Source of the DNA: Pelagomonas calceolata
Taxonomy: Eukaryota; Sar; Pelagophyceae; Pelagomonadales; Pelagomonadaceae
Direction of reading: 5' to 3'
Assembly: GCA_918797485.1 (NCBI GenBank)
Contig: CAKKNE010000004.1
Coordinates: forward strand, 2,604,001 to 2,668,000
DNA length: 64,000 nt
Shown: positions 46,512 to 55,680 of the stretch, piece after piece
Layout of the letters: each line of letters opens with the position of its first letter
Position numbering within the stretch: position 1 is the first letter of the stretch
Program-made: the position numbers and the translations under genes
Notes under the pieces: generated by a model
Databases searched by the model: none
The model's input: the letters and a program-made list of their open reading frames with translations, nothing else
What the model was told of the DNA's origin: nothing

Positions 46512-47741
46512 ATGGAGACCGTGCGCGACCCCCACCTCGTGACGAAGGAGACGCACGCCGGCCCCGCATTAAGGAAGCACGTCGCCGAGTTCGCCGAGTT
46601 GTTGGTACGAGATTACCTCTCGAAGCAAGGGTTAAGTAAGACGCTCGCCGAGATGGACGTCGAATCAGAAGAAATAGGTCGAACCAAGCCGACGATGACG
46701 GGCTGGGCCACGATGGCCGAATTGATAAGGCTCACGGATCTGCTGAGGGCGAACGAGGCGGCGGGCGCCGAGAGTGTAGAAACGATCCTCGAGGTCCTCG
46801 CGAAGGAACTCGCACGGGAGTCGTCGGTCAAAATGCGGAAGCCCGTGACACTCACCGTTCTCAGGAGCGCACCGTCCTGCGCCGAACGCGCCCGAACGAC
46901 GGAGCTCAGAGCGACTCTAACAAGGACAGGAGGCAACTACGGCCATCCCGACCCGCCAAGGAAGAAGAAGACAAAACAAAAAACAGCACCGATCCCTCCG
47001 GCACCTTCCCTGAAACTGAAGGAGGGCAACCCTTCTACTCTATCAAGGCCCGTCTCGAATTACGTCATAAAACCACACGGCGTCAAGGTCCAGCCTGGGG
47101 CTCCTAGACATTTAGCGCAGTCGCTCTCTGCCGAGAGGTGGATCCCCATGGACACTCGTGAACGCATGCTGCGGCGCGAGTTCGCCGAGACCAAACTTAG
47201 TTTGGATAAACTGAAGGCCAGGGCCGACTTCGAGAAGAACGACAGTAAACACCACAAACTGTCGGAACTCGAACAGAACGGCGTGGAAGAGCGCTATGGG
47301 ATTGCCCGGAAGAAGAGTTGTGGGCTTTGTAGGATGGAATATTCTCGGGTGAACCTCGTTTGTGAGGTGCCAATAAAGGCCATTGATGATTTAAGAAAGA
47401 TGTGGAGCGAGGAATTTACGCCCCACCCGAGGCACGTGAAGGAGTGCGCCAAGGGGAAGTTCCGGGCCTTCACGTACGATCGGGTCGGCGTCTGCACGAT
47501 GTGCGCCCAGTTCTTTAGGGTCGGCCAGCAGGAGGTGTACCGGCCGTCGGTCGAAGCGCGGAACGCGGAGAAGAGGCGGCGGGCGCAGAAGCTTTCCAAT
47601 GAATTGGATAAAAGGTTTTGGGACCCCGTCAAGCAGCTCGACGCGGACCGGAGAGATCAATTGCTGGGGACGGCGGCGGCCGAGATCGACGTGCCGGGCG
47701 CGCGCGTGCCGGCGGCGCCGCTGGCCGTGGATAAGGACTAG
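46512..47741 (+). CDS. LisH-like N-terminus, Cys-pair protein, unknown
   Basis: A protein of 409 residues. Residues 27-50 ('AELLVRDYLSKQGLSKTLAE') form a LisH dimerisation motif. A basic linker ('PPRKKKTKQKTAP') and a helical middle ('RMLRREFAETKLSLDKLKAR') follow. Two Cys pairs (KKSCGLCRMEYS and VGVCTMCAQFFRVGQQEVYR) about 75 residues apart could bind zinc; between them are conserved-looking 'KAIDDLRKMWSEEFTPHPRH'. LisH proteins are common in centrosomal, ciliary and ubiquitin-ligase complexes. The start is the ATG at CGCCATGGAG. No orthologue recognised. Confidence 0.5.
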   Translation: METVRDPHLVTKETHAGPALRKHVAEFAELLVRDYLSKQGLSKTLAEMDVESEEIGRTKPTMTGWATMAELIRLTDLLRANEAAGAESVETILEVLAKELARESSVKMRKPVTLTVLRSAPSCAERARTTELRATLTRTGGNYGHPDPPRKKKTKQKTAPIPPAPSLKLKEGNPSTLSRPVSNYVIKPHGVKVQPGAPRHLAQSLSAERWIPMDTRERMLRREFAETKLSLDKLKARADFEKNDSKHHKLSELEQNGVEERYGIARKKSCGLCRMEYSRVNLVCEVPIKAIDDLRKMWSEEFTPHPRHVKECAKGKFRAFTYDRVGVCTMCAQFFRVGQQEVYRPSVEARNAEKRRRAQKLSNELDKRFWDPVKQLDADRRDQLLGTAAAEIDVPGARVPAAPLAVDKD

Positions 47742-47966
47742 TCTTAGTGGTTCTTATGACATACCATACATGTGGCTAATCGCCGCGCCATTGCCGCGAC
47801 GTCGGTGCGATCAGTGCTTCCGCGACTCGTCCTCGACCTTGTGGATAGCGGGCCACTTGTTCGCCAGGAAGGTCTCCACCTGTGTGCATCGAGACTCCCC
47901 TACGTGCCTGCTCGACGGCGTGCGCGTCGACGACCGCGAGACGCCATCGCGCCGGCGAAGGCCCCC

Positions 47967-48416
47967 TCAGCAATGACGCGGAGTCCGCACGTCGCCGGAC
48001 CACCACTCCGGCGCCGGGTCGCTCGGCGGCTTGCCGTGCTCCTGCGCGAGCCAGGCGTCGCAGATGGCGCGGGCGTCGTCGGGCGTTGTCACCTTACCGC
48101 CGAGGCACAGCACGTTGGAATCATTAATTGCGCGCGCGCAACGCGCCGCGGCCACGTTCTCGCACGTCGCGGCTTGTATGCCGCTGAACCTGTTGGCCAC
48201 AATCCCAACACCCATGCCCGTGCCGCAGAAGAGCAGCCCCTTCGCGCCGTCAGTTTGCACGCGCCGCGCCACCTCGCCCGCTTTGTCGTAGTACGCGCCC
48301 GTGCCCAGATCGTCGACCTCGTAGCCCTGCGCGCGGCAGTGCTCCACCAATACGTTTTTCAGATCCTCTCCGAAGCCGTCCGCGCCGGCCACGATGAGTG
48401 GTTTTGACTCAGTCAT
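47967..48416 (-). CDS. RpiB/LacAB-type sugar-phosphate isomerase
   Basis: A protein of 149 residues. The RpiB fold is clear: 'VAGADGFGEDLKNVLVEHC', 'GYEVDDLGTGAYYDKAGEVA', 'AKGLLFCGTGMGVGIVANRF', 'GIQAATCENVAAARCARAIN' and 'DSNVLCLGGKVTTPDDARAI'. The catalytic Cys (LFCGTGMGVGI) is present. RpiB interconverts ribose-5-phosphate and ribulose-5-phosphate in the pentose-phosphate pathway; some relatives act on allose or galactose phosphates. No targeting peptide, so cytosolic. The family is bacterial-like and patchy in eukaryotes, compatible with an old transfer. Confidence 0.9.
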   Translation of the reverse strand: MTESKPLIVAGADGFGEDLKNVLVEHCRAQGYEVDDLGTGAYYDKAGEVARRVQTDGAKGLLFCGTGMGVGIVANRFSGIQAATCENVAAARCARAINDSNVLCLGGKVTTPDDARAICDAWLAQEHGKPPSDPAPEWWSGDVRTPRHC

Positions 48417-48587
48417 TTTTTGCGGCTGCGCTGCAGCGCTGCAGCAGTGCTGTGCTCAGGGGTGTTGCTGCGGGCTGGAGGTGTGCACTGATTGCTGCCG
48501 GCTGGCTGCGCAGAACAAGCAACTATCTCCAGGCGTCAGGCGACGTGGCAACTTGCTAATCTCGCGTGCTGCCACTTGCTATGTTTT

Positions 48588-48610
48588 CTAGTGTCTTACG
48601 CTACGCTAGC
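48588..48610 (+). promoter_or_regulatory. CTAG-palindrome motif, forward
   Basis: CTAGTGTCTTACGCT followed by ACGCTAGC, in the 539-bp divergent gap, pointing toward the Mpv17-like ATG 345 bp away. The rest of the gap shows nothing recognisable. Confidence 0.6.
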
Positions 48611-48955
48611 TTCGACTTTCAAACTTGTGCGTCCTGCACAGCGTAAACAAGTAAGTACCAGTTGAGGGCAGTGTGGCATTTTACGAATTGATCACTTGGC
48701 TCGCCACACTGTGAAAACCGCGGCCAAATCCGACCGCTGCGCGCTGCGCGGGCTCGAAACCGGTGCGCGCGCTGTAATCGTGCGGTGCCACGCCGCGTTC
48801 GTTACGGCACAGCGCAAACGGCGGCACCGCTTCATAAGACCGCGCTACCACGCGCGTCACGCATCACGCCGCCGACGCGCAACCGCGAGAGCAACCGCGA
48901 GACGCAACCGCGAGACACGACCGCGTCGCCTCGCGCGCAGGCAACCACAGCAGCC

Positions 48956-49639
48956 ATGGTCGCCACGCGCGCCCGGCGCGCCTCGGGCGAGGGCACGCCC
49001 AAGCAGACGGCCACGAAGCGCGTCGCGGCCCGGAGCAAGTCCCCGGCCCCCAAGAAGCCCGCGGCGCGCGCGAAGAGCCCCGCGCCGCGCGGCAAGAAGC
49101 CGTCCTCGAAGAAGGGCCAGCGCAAGCCGCCGCCGCCCGTCGGGCTCTATGACCGGGCCCTGGCGACGTACCCCGTGGCGACGAACGCCGCGCAGGCGGG
49201 CCTCATGTCGTTCGCGTCGGCGCTCGCGTCGCAGTCGCTGGCGGGCATACCGGTCGACGAATTGGACTACGAGAAGCCGCTGCATTTTGGTGCGGTGGCG
49301 GCGTTAGTGGTCGCGCCTCTATCATTGGTGTTCTTCAACTTCGTCGAGAACCTGAGCGTGCCGGCGAAACTGCTCTTCGATCTGGTGGTAGGCGGGCCGG
49401 TCCTGAACGTGGGCTTCGTGGCGGCGCTCGGGTTGCTGCGGGGGCAGTCGCTGGAGTCGATCGTCGCGACGGTGTCGTCGGTCGACCAGTTCTGGGTCGC
49501 GCTCGTGCTCGCGTCGAACAAGGTCTGGCTGCCGGCGAAGGTGTTCATGTACGGCTTCCTGCCGGCGCGGTACTGGGGCCTCTGGTGCGCCGTCGTGTCC
49601 TTCGTCTGGGGCATCATCCTCGCGGTGATCGTCGTCTGA
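48956..49639 (+). CDS. Mpv17/PMP22-like membrane protein
   Basis: A protein of 227 residues. The first 60 residues are Lys/Arg/Pro/Ala-rich (KSPAPKKPAARAKSPAPRG), like a histone tail or a targeting region. The remainder has about four hydrophobic helices: 'LYDRALATYPVATNAAQAGL', 'FGAVAALVVAPLSLVFFNFV', 'KLLFDLVVGGPVLNVGFVAA' and 'VFMYGFLPARYWGLWCAVVS' with 'FVWGIILAVIVV'. The order and the YP..T, late W and P.R/H.W features suggest the Mpv17/PMP22 family of mitochondrial or peroxisomal inner membranes, though the match is loose. Confidence 0.55.
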   Translation: MVATRARRASGEGTPKQTATKRVAARSKSPAPKKPAARAKSPAPRGKKPSSKKGQRKPPPPVGLYDRALATYPVATNAAQAGLMSFASALASQSLAGIPVDELDYEKPLHFGAVAALVVAPLSLVFFNFVENLSVPAKLLFDLVVGGPVLNVGFVAALGLLRGQSLESIVATVSSVDQFWVALVLASNKVWLPAKVFMYGFLPARYWGLWCAVVSFVWGIILAVIVV

Positions 49640-49773
49640 ATCTCTGCGCGCGTCCTCGACTAAGCTTCGGGCGTGTGTACATCTACTAGTCGTCGTTTCT
49701 TGCGTCGACGGCGTCTGTATCGGGCGTCGCCGCCGCTCATTGTATTGTCGCGCTCATTGTTACGGTGCTAGGA

Positions 49774-50574
49774 CTAAATACCCCTAATTAGGGGTATTTA
49801 GAGCGAGGCGCCAGCGAGCCGTTAGGGTTCTAACCCGTATTTAACCCGCACCTTTCAAACACTAACCCGCACGTATCAACCCTAACCCGCGTTCCCGTAC
49901 CACCTGGGGGTACGGTTGCTTAAAGCACGTGTGATAGTGCACGTGCTATAACAGCGAATTAGGTTGGGATGCTAATGCTAATCTAAAAGTGATTTAATCA
50001 CCAAAATCGAACACGAAGTGTTCTTGTGCGCAGGGCGCCGCCGCAGCGTCTAAATCACCGCCGCGGCCACGCACAGCGCGCGCGGGGTGCACGGGGGCTC
50101 CTGCGTGCGCGAAGCGCTAGCGGCGACTCGCGCGATTGGCGGCGCGGAATCGACGCGCGAGCTCCGTGCGAACCCCTTGGCGAACACCACGCCGCCAGCG
50201 TGTTGTGCGCGCGCATTTCTTGTGCGCGCAGCAGCGCTTCGCGCACGCAGGAGCCCCCGTGCACCCCGCGCGCGCTGTGCGTGGCCGCGGCGGTGATTTA
50301 GACGCTGCGGCGGCGCCCTGCGCACAAGAACACTTCGTGTTCGATTTTGGTGATTAAATCACTTTTAGATTAGCATTAGCATCCCAACCTAATTCGCTGT
50401 TATAGCACGTGCACTATCACACGTGCTTAAGCAACCGTACCCCCAGGTGGTACGGGAACGCGGGTTAGGGTTGATACGTGCGGGTTAGTGTTTGAAAGGT
50501 GCGGGTTAAATACGGGTTAGAACCCTAACGGCTCGCTGGCGCCTCGCTAAATACCCCTAATTAGGGGTATTTAG
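49774..50574. mobile_element. 801-bp foldback element (giant inverted repeat)
   Basis: Left arm 49774-50118 (345 bp) and right arm 50233-50574 (342 bp) are inverted copies differing by about three bases, around a spacer of about 114 bp. Each outer end begins with its own perfect palindrome CTAAATACCCCTAA/TTAGGGGTATTTAG. The flanks are AGGA on both sides, and joining them rebuilds motif S (GTTACGGTGCTAGGACTAGT) as found intact at 44075 and 23065. So this is an insertion with a 4-bp (at most 6-bp) duplication. The arms hold several TAACCCG words. No protein is encoded, so it is non-autonomous. Confidence 0.9.
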
Positions 50575-50613
50575 AGGACTAGTGGGCGGAGTTGTATTTG
50601 TGTGTCCAACTTG

Positions 50614-50636
50614 CTAGTGTCTTACCGGACGCTAGC
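50614..50636 (+). promoter_or_regulatory. CTAG-palindrome motif, forward
   Basis: CTAGTGTCTTACCGG followed by ACGCTAGC, 203 bp before the DnaJ/thioredoxin gene ATG and pointing to it; it lies 39 bp beyond the foldback element. Confidence 0.65.
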
Positions 50637-50839
50637 TCAAACTCCTGCGGGCTGATGAGGTACGATTTGTACGGCCGGACGCCATTAAACAAGAATGCAG
50701 CGCTTGTAAGATTCTCTGACAGTGCTCTCGTGCTGTCGGTTCCATCGGTGCGATCTATCAAGGCTTGTGGTAGGGGCCGGGACAAGGCTGTCGGGCTGCT
50801 CCATCCGGCGCGATCTATAAATACGCGTGGACACAAACC

Positions 50840-53386
50840 ATGCGTTGCGCCAGCCTTGTGTCGGGCCTGCTCGTCGCCCGCGCAGCAGCACAACTCGCGA
50901 CGTTCAAGCAGTGCGACGTCCGCGTCGAAGCCCTGGAACGCGGCGGCGGCTGCCTCGCCGTCGACGCGGCCGCAATCAACGCCACGCTCGCGCCGCCCGA
51001 GGGCACGACGGCCTGCGACGACAGCGCGACCTGGACGGACGGCACGAACGGCTGCGCCCAGTATGAGGCCGCCGCGGCGCGCGGCGACGACTGGTGCGAC
51101 GAGTTCGGGGCGCTCGGCGCCGCAACCGAGTGCTGCGTCTGCGGCGGCGGGCGAACGAGAGCCTTCAAATACAAAGTAGGTGACGCGGTCGTGGTCCGGA
51201 ATGCTCGCGCGCCGCTCGACGGCGTTGTGGACGCGGTGAGACCGGCGGCCGGCTTCGCCTACGACGTGAAAGTGACCGCGCGCTTCCGGAAGCCGGCAAT
51301 CTACCGTGTGAAGAGCGAGAGCGACCTGCAGCCCGGCCGGCGCCCGCGGAACGGCCTGCTCCTGCAGCCCTGTGCCTCATCGCCATCACTCCGCTGGCGG
51401 CTCGATATAGAGGGCGACGACGCGGTCCTAGCACACGCGGAAACCAACACAACAGTCGGCGACGCTGTAGACGGAGGGCGCTCGGACTCGCTGCGGTACG
51501 CGGACGAAACGAGCACGCCGCTTACGTTCCGCAAGCTCGGCCGCTGGGACGTCTACGAGATCTCGCGGGAGAGTTCTGTGAGGGAGTGCCTCGTCGGCGG
51601 GAAGTTTGGGAAGCCGGCCCTCGAGCAAGCGACGTGGGAGGCCTGCGGCGGGCCGAACGACGGCTTACCCTCTCGGTTGTGGCGTATTCGATGCGACGCC
51701 GGGGACGAGGGGGACGGGGCGCTCGTGGAGCGCATCGATGCGCTGCTGGCGCGGCCGGACGCGTCGACGCTACCGCCCTGGGAAGTCTTGGGCGTGGCCC
51801 GGAACGCCGAGCCTGCCGCCGTGAAGGGCGCCTTCCGGGAGCTGTCGCGGCTCCTACATCCCGATAAAAGGTCCTGGCTCGGCCGCAAGATTCCCGGAGA
51901 GAAACTTGTCAGGGCCTGTGTGGAAACCGTCGTGTCGACCCCCACGCCATCGACGCGACGCCTGCTCGATGGCGCGGGGTTGCGCCTGACGCACTGGTTG
52001 ATTTCCACGCAGGTGAGAGCGGACGCGCTCTTCGCGACGGCGCAAAAGGCCTACGATGGGCTCAAGAGCGGCGACGCCAAGGCGCGCGAGAAGTTCCGGT
52101 TGGACGCGGAGAAGGCCGAGCGCCTCTTTGGGACGTCGCAAGATGTCTTGGAGTTATCGCCCGAGGACGTGCTTGTTGATGAGAATGGCGCGCCGCGCGT
52201 GCGGCCCCAAGACAAAACGGTGGCGTGGGTCGTCGTGCTGTACAACCCGTCGTGCATGATGTCCCGAGCGGTCGCACCCCTCATAGAGCTCGCGGCCGCC
52301 CAGAGCGTCGAGACCCGCTTCGCGGCGTTCGCGTCTGTGTGGAAATCAACCAGTGAGTTAGGATACCTCTACGCCATCGAGCTGACGCGGTCACGGCGAC
52401 AGCGTCGCGTCGATGGCCTGGAAACTCCACGCCGTCGAGCAGACGCAGCTACGGAGACAACATCGCGTCGATGGCGTGAGGCGCCCGAAATTTAATTTCC
52501 ACACAGGTTCGCCTGCGGCGGGCACGGCTCCGAGAAGGTCGAGTTCGAGCGCAAGGGCTTCGCGGCCGTCTTCGAGGACCCGATCTGCCAGGCGCTCGAG
52601 CCGGGCTTCAGCGAGTCGCCGAGGATAGCGGCTGCGGCCGGCGCCGGCGACGGTCCAGCGCCGCGGCTCGTCTCGTTCGGGCGCGTGGCGGCGCCGGACC
52701 TGCCGGACCGCCTCCTAGCATACGCCACGAGGGCCGCGGCCCACGTCAAGGTCGCGGGCTCCATCGACCGCACGGACGACGTCGACGAATGGCATGCTCA
52801 AGGCGGACTGCGCGTGGCGCTGTACCTCGATGCGAGGCCCGACGCGGACAAGGCCGCGGCGGCGGCCGCGGAGGCCGCGGTGGCGGCTCGGGCGCGAGGT
52901 CTCCGCGCCGCGGGTGCTCGGATCCTCGTGGCGGCCTGCTTTGGGTCGGAGGGCTGCGGCGCGCAGGACGTCCGGTTTGCGCCGATGCTCCGCGTCTACG
53001 TTTCCGACGACGACGCCGCGGGTCAAAGTTTACTGGACGAGCCGCTCGTGGATGCCAGAGATGCGGCCATCGCCGTAAGCGCGCTGGAGCGGACCCTATT
53101 GGCCCTCCTTGGGCCGTCGGACGCCGTCGCCGTCGACGGCGACGACCAGACGTCATATGATGAGCCCGCGGAACTTCAGGGCGGCGGCTCCTGCGCCGGC
53201 GCGTCGTCGTCGTCGGCGCCGCGCGACGGCCTCGCGCCACCCGAAGCCCCGCGCCTCGATGGCCCGCGCACGGTGCCGCCGCGGCCGCAGCTCCCGGCTC
53301 GCGAGGCGCCGCTCTCGCGACGGGGCGGGAACTCGCAGCTGTATGGCGGGGCGCGGAGCGGTGGCGGGGGATTGATTGGGGGGTGA
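50840..53386 (+). CDS. Secreted DnaJ/thioredoxin-like protein, two introner introns
   Basis: Exons are 50840-51907, 52013-52326 and 52507-53386, giving 753 residues. A signal peptide (MRCASLVSGLLVARAAAQ) leads to a Cys-rich module ('CDDSATWTDGTNGCAQYEAA', 'WCDEFGALGAATECCVCGGG'), a small beta domain ('YKVGDAVVVRNARAPLDGVV') and a lectin-like stretch. The DnaJ domain is 'PPWEVLGVARNAEPAAVKGA' and 'FRELSRLLHPDKRSW' with the HPD motif. It becomes complete only after intron 1 is removed (GEKLVRADALFATAQKAYDG). A thioredoxin-like domain follows ('VAWVVVLYNPSCMMSRAVAP') with CMMS in place of CxxC. The C-terminus is low-complexity. Together this suggests an ER-lumen co-chaperone, ERdj5-like in plan. 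Confidence 0.8.
51908..52012 (+). mobile_element. Introner intron 1 of the DnaJ/thioredoxin gene
   Basis: GTCAGGGC, then CTGTGTGGAAACCG...GGTTGATTTCCACGCAG, then GTGAGAGC. The flanks match 6/8. The intron is 105 nt, in frame and without a stop, so a retained form would still be translated. It interrupts the DnaJ domain just after the HPD helix. Confidence 0.88.
52327..52506 (+). mobile_element. Introner intron 2 of the DnaJ/thioredoxin gene
   Basis: GTTCGCGT (52327-52334), then CTGTGTGGAAATCAACCAGT...AATTTCCACACAG (to 52506), then GTTCGCCT. The flanks match 7/8. Removal of 180 nt leaves R-F-A-A-F-A-C-G-G. The GTGTGG inside the terminal repeat would give the wrong frame, so the 5' splice site is the host GT of the duplication. 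The body has two inverted-module units. Confidence 0.92.
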
Positions 53387-53433
53387 GGTGTGTAAGTGAT
53401 ATCTGTAGTGTATATTTACACGAAGAAGCTTAA

Positions 53434-55059
53434 TCAGGGGGCGGGAGGCGCCGGCGCCGCAGCGGGTGGTGCGGGCGCGGCGGCAACAGCGGTCGGCGGC
53501 GGCGCGGCGGCCACGGCCACCGGAGCGGCGGCCGGCGCCACCGGAGCAGCAGCGACCGGAGCCACGGGAGCGGCGGGCGGCGCGGCGGGCGGCGCGGCCG
53601 GCACCGCGGCCGGCGCGACCGCCGCCGGCGCCGCGCCCGGCGCTGCGGGCGCGACGGCCGCGGGCGCGACCGGCGCGACGGCCGCCGCCGGCGCGCCCGG
53701 CGCGGCGGGGACAGGCGCCGGAGCCGGGGCCGCCGCGGCGCCGGGCGCGGGCGCCTTGGCCTTGTCGCCGCGCACGGCCGCCGAGAGCGGCATGGACAAT
53801 AGATCCGGCGCCGGCGCGGGCAGGTCGCCGCTCGTGACCAGGGACAGGAAGTTCTCGACGCTCGAGTTGCGGACCTCGGCGCGCATCGGCTTCGCGGCCG
53901 ACTGGAGCGGCGCGGCCTCGACGCGCGGGCGCTTCGCGTCGCCCTCGGTCGCGGACGGCGCCTCGCGCTTCACGGGCGCCGCGGCGGGCGGCGGCGCCGC
54001 CGCGGCCGCGGCCGGCGGCGGCAGCGCGACGGGCGCCGGCAGCGGCGCCGACGACCCCGAGGCCTCGATGAGCTTCGAGAAGGACGGCCACGACGACATG
54101 CCCGGAGCGGCCCCGGGCGTCTCGAAGCCCTTGAGGTCTTTGGCGGACGGCCAGGACGGCAGGGGCTCGCCGACGGACGCGAAAGACCCGCCGCGCGGCC
54201 GCGCGCCCAGGCCTAACGAGGAGAGCGACGCGTCCGACGGTAACGTGGGGAGCTTGAGGCCTTCTAACGCTGCTTTAGCTCGCGCCTGGTCGACGGCCGG
54301 CACGGGAGGTTTGGGCGGTTCTACTACCGGTCGCTGCCCATAATCTCTAGGTAGGCCAAACGGCGCCGCGATCGCCACGGCGCCCGCGCCGGCCCTTACG
54401 GTAGGCGCCTCGGAGGGCTGCGCGTGCGGCGGCAAGAGCCAGGGGGCCACCAAAGGCCGCTGCTGGGCTGCCGCTAACGCTCCGGTCGGGCCCTTGTCCT
54501 TGGCGCCCTTGCCCGTCGCCTTGGCGCTGCGATGAGATTGTGCTACTCTAGTGAGAAAGCGCCTTTCGAGCTCGGCTAATTCAAACCTAGCTCGTTTGAT
54601 GTCTTCTGGAGATAAACGGTCCATCTCGAGCTGCCTTCTCCTAAAAACTTGCTTGCCGATGCAGTTCTGGCCGACGAACTTTTTGGAAATGCGCATCGGG
54701 TCGCAATTCAATAGCTTCGATAGGAACGTTCTTAATGTAGTACCGTCCGTCAATGGCAATAATCCAAGCTTGAACTCGTGGATCAACCGATTCGCGTAGG
54801 CCTCCTCCTCGACGGTCCACTTGCCCCTCCTCAGTCCGTTCTCCCTCCGACCTTTCGGCGGACCCTTGTCGTCGTCTTTCAATCTAGACGAGGGCTTCGC
54901 CGAGACTTTTATAGGAGGCTTCGGCGGCGGCGGCGGCGGCGGCGGCGGCTCGGGCGCGGCCTTGGCCTCGATGAGCGAATTGAGCTCGGCGATCGCGCCG
55001 TCGGCGGCCTCGGCGCCGGTCGGCGGCTTTTGCGGGGGCTTGAGGGAGGCGGTGACCAT
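53434..55059 (-). CDS. SANT/Myb-like stramenopile-type nuclear protein
   Basis: A protein of 541 residues. After a Pro-rich leader (EPPPPPPPPPKPP), residues 78-145 form the key domain: 'RRGKWTVEEEAYANRLIHEF', 'KLGLLPLTDGTTLRTFLSKL', 'LNCDPMRISKKFVGQNCIGK'. I know this kind of block from many diatom and oomycete proteins. It starts like a SANT/Myb helix (GKWTVEEE) and is probably DNA- or chromatin-binding. A helix ('LSPEDIKRARFELAELERRF') follows. The last 150 residues are almost only Ala, Pro and Val. Likely a lineage-specific transcription regulator. Confidence 0.7.
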   Translation of the reverse strand: MVTASLKPPQKPPTGAEAADGAIAELNSLIEAKAAPEPPPPPPPPPKPPIKVSAKPSSRLKDDDKGPPKGRRENGLRRGKWTVEEEAYANRLIHEFKLGLLPLTDGTTLRTFLSKLLNCDPMRISKKFVGQNCIGKQVFRRRQLEMDRLSPEDIKRARFELAELERRFLTRVAQSHRSAKATGKGAKDKGPTGALAAAQQRPLVAPWLLPPHAQPSEAPTVRAGAGAVAIAAPFGLPRDYGQRPVVEPPKPPVPAVDQARAKAALEGLKLPTLPSDASLSSLGLGARPRGGSFASVGEPLPSWPSAKDLKGFETPGAAPGMSSWPSFSKLIEASGSSAPLPAPVALPPPAAAAAAPPPAAAPVKREAPSATEGDAKRPRVEAAPLQSAAKPMRAEVRNSSVENFLSLVTSGDLPAPAPDLLSMPLSAAVRGDKAKAPAPGAAAAPAPAPVPAAPGAPAAAVAPVAPAAVAPAAPGAAPAAVAPAAVPAAPPAAPPAAPVAPVAAAPVAPAAAPVAVAAAPPPTAVAAAPAPPAAAPAPPAP

Positions 55060-55680
55060 CCTGTCGATGGAGCGCGGCTGTGCGGGCTCGCGAGGCGGCG
55101 CGAGGGTTTATTTAGAGCGCTGAGGGGCTGGATTTTAGCAGTCTGGTCCCCAGAGCTGCTTTATAGCTTGCGCGTCTCGTTTTTTTTGCGGCTGGCTTGC
55201 CTTTCGAGCTCGTCTGCGATACGCTGAGCTTAGCCCGGCGCCTCTCGTTAATCAATACGTCGCCGCGCTCCGCTGGCCAAGCTCAAAGACGACGTCAAAG
55301 AGCAAGTGAGTCCTGCCGACCACCTAGGAGCCTGTATTCCGACCCCTACCATCAATACACTGCCCCGGACACGTCCTCGAGAAAAAGAAACGGCCTCCGG
55401 GGAGCGAAATGCCATTCCAGCCCCAAAACAGCCCTCAACGCGCTCGGCGAGCGCTCCGGACCGCTCGGAAGACGCCCCGACCCCCAAACAAACGCGGACA
55501 ACCAAAGTGTCGTGGCGGAAGCAGCAAAGTGAAGCGGAAGCAATTGAGGTAAGAAGGCCTCGCCTTTGAAGGTGCCAGGCACCACACAAACGCCAGCGCA
55601 CGCGGCAGCGAGCGCCCAGGACCTCGAACCCTCGTTCCGCACGCGCGACCGGGGTTTGGGCTGCCTCCCGCCGCGTCGCC
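55060..55680. other. Divergent gap between SANT-like and bZIP genes
   Basis: 621 bp. No gene and no CTAG motif found. Short open frames here have ordinary non-coding composition. Confidence 0.3.

Noticed and set aside
50026-50325. Paired 91-residue frames on both strands in the foldback
   Set aside because: They are mirror images caused by the inverted arms, with no start context or family.
49774-50574. Telomere or subtelomere tract because of TAACCCG and TTAGGG words
   Set aside because: The words are irregular, occur in both arms of one bounded insertion with a target duplication, and sit between ordinary genes.
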